From: DATHWB01 sp046565785
GTDB taxonomy: Bacteria; Actinomycetota; Acidimicrobiia; Spongiisociales; ZC4RG35
Length of the DNA: 6,108 nucleotides
Reading direction: 5' to 3'
Assembly: GCA_046565785.1 (NCBI GenBank)
Contig: JBKHXZ010000253.1
Span: 1 to 6,108 of the forward strand
The notes under the pieces were generated by a model. That model saw only the letters and a list, made by a program, of their open reading frames with translations. It was not told where the DNA came from and did not search any database. Below, one piece after another: positions 5,452 to 6,108 of this stretch; position 1 is the first letter of the stretch, and every line of letters begins with the position of its first letter. The translations under genes and the position numbers were made by a program.

Positions 5452-6108
5452 CGAAACTCGGCGCTCGCTCCAGGTTGGAGCTGATCGCCGTGGCTCAGGC
5501 CCACAGGGTGCCGAGGCCGGTACACAACTTGAGCCGTCGCACGGACAGTTTCGTGGGACGGGAGGACGCGGTAACAGCCGTCGCCTCGGCGTTGGAGCAC
5601 CATCGCCTGACCACGATCGTCGGTCCGCCCGGTGTAGGCAAGACCAGGTTGGCCGTGGAGACGGCTGTTCGGATCCTGGAACGTTGGCCGGGCGGGGTGT
5701 GGGAAGTGGAACTCGCCGGCGTCTCTACGCCCGATCTAGTCGTATCCGCAGTCCTCGCCGTGTTGGGGGTTACGCCCGGTCCAGGCGTCGACCCCCTCGA
5801 GGCCCTGACCGCATCGGCACCGATCCAGCCGACGCTCGTGCTCCTCGACAATTGCGAACACGTCACACCCGGCGCCGCGAAGGTGGCCGCCGCCTTGGTC
5901 ACCCGGACCGACACCGTGTGGCTCCTGGCCACCAGCAGACACCCGCTTGGCGTTCCTGGGGAGCTCGTGTTCGGCCTCGACACCCTGCCCGCCGACCAAG
6001 CATCGATCCTGTTCTGTGACCGCCTCCGTTCCGCGGTCAGGGGACTCGATCTCGATCGTGAGGACGAGACTGCTGTGACGCAGATCGTGGAGCGACTGGA
6101 CGGGATTC
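5445..6108 (+). pseudogene. NB-ARC/AAA-type ATPase part of the LuxR regulator (frameshifted, 3' partial)
   Basis: The frame is open from the shift point to the window end, about 221 residues visible. It begins with the missing fourth HTH helix (LLTKLGARSRLELIAVA), then a linker and the ATPase: SFVGRE entry motif, Walker A GPPGVGKTRL with its Lys codon at 5640, Walker B LVLLDNCEHV with Asp codon at 5847, and LLATSRHPLGVPGE, the sensor-like motif common in the LuxR/AfsR-associated STAND ATPases. The rest, probably repeats, lies beyond the window. Relative to the HTH piece it is in the -1 frame, as if one base were missing near 5443-5446. I call it a pseudogene because of that shift. A single-base sequence error would make it an intact gene, and re-initiation (for example at GTG 5490, preceded by GGAG) could still make a free ATPase. 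The preserved Walker motifs and absence of other stops suggest a recent shift or an error. Confidence 0.7.

Overview
The window is GC-rich throughout, with strong G/C preference at third codon positions. It carries a LuxR-type HTH/ATPase regulator of a kind common in actinobacteria. The likeliest source is a high-GC actinobacterium, possibly of the Acidimicrobiia type, but that placement is inferred from style only: the window has no rRNA or other marker gene.

Left part (1-4437, plus strand): a tightly packed three-gene operon. It opens with the C-terminal part of a molybdenum hydroxylase large subunit of the xanthine dehydrogenase/XdhD type, whose 5' end lies outside the window. An SsnA-type aminohydrolase follows with an ATGA overlap. 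A YgfK-type protein (FMN barrel plus two 4Fe-4S clusters) comes next, with its Shine-Dalgarno sequence overlapping the SsnA stop codon. The combination xdhD-ssnA-ygfK is the hallmark of the poorly understood purine/selenium-dependent molybdenum hydroxylase clusters. The expected logic is that the Mo enzyme hydroxylates a heterocycle, the aminohydrolase deaminates or hydrolyses a related compound, and the YgfK protein handles electrons or reduces an intermediate. Two of the three proteins look reduced. SsnA starts only a few residues before its first metal-binding HxH and lacks the N-terminal beta-sandwich. YgfK goes directly from the FMN barrel to the ferredoxin domain, without the central GltD-like FAD/NAD(P)H module of the about 1000-residue family members.

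Middle part (4438-5280): a short convergent intergenic region with an 11-bp inverted repeat, a plausible terminator. Then two minus-strand genes: a small secreted His/Cys-containing peptide, and upstream of it a single-domain rhodanese with a clear GTG start and Shine-Dalgarno sequence. They may form a two-gene unit.

Right part (5281-6108, plus strand): divergent from the rhodanese is a LuxR-type HTH followed by an NB-ARC/AAA-like ATPase that runs off the window. The HTH and ATPase are in different frames, with a one-base shift inside the fourth HTH helix region. This is a pseudogene, a sequence error or, less likely, a recoding event. No tRNA, rRNA, CRISPR array, insertion sequence or origin was seen.
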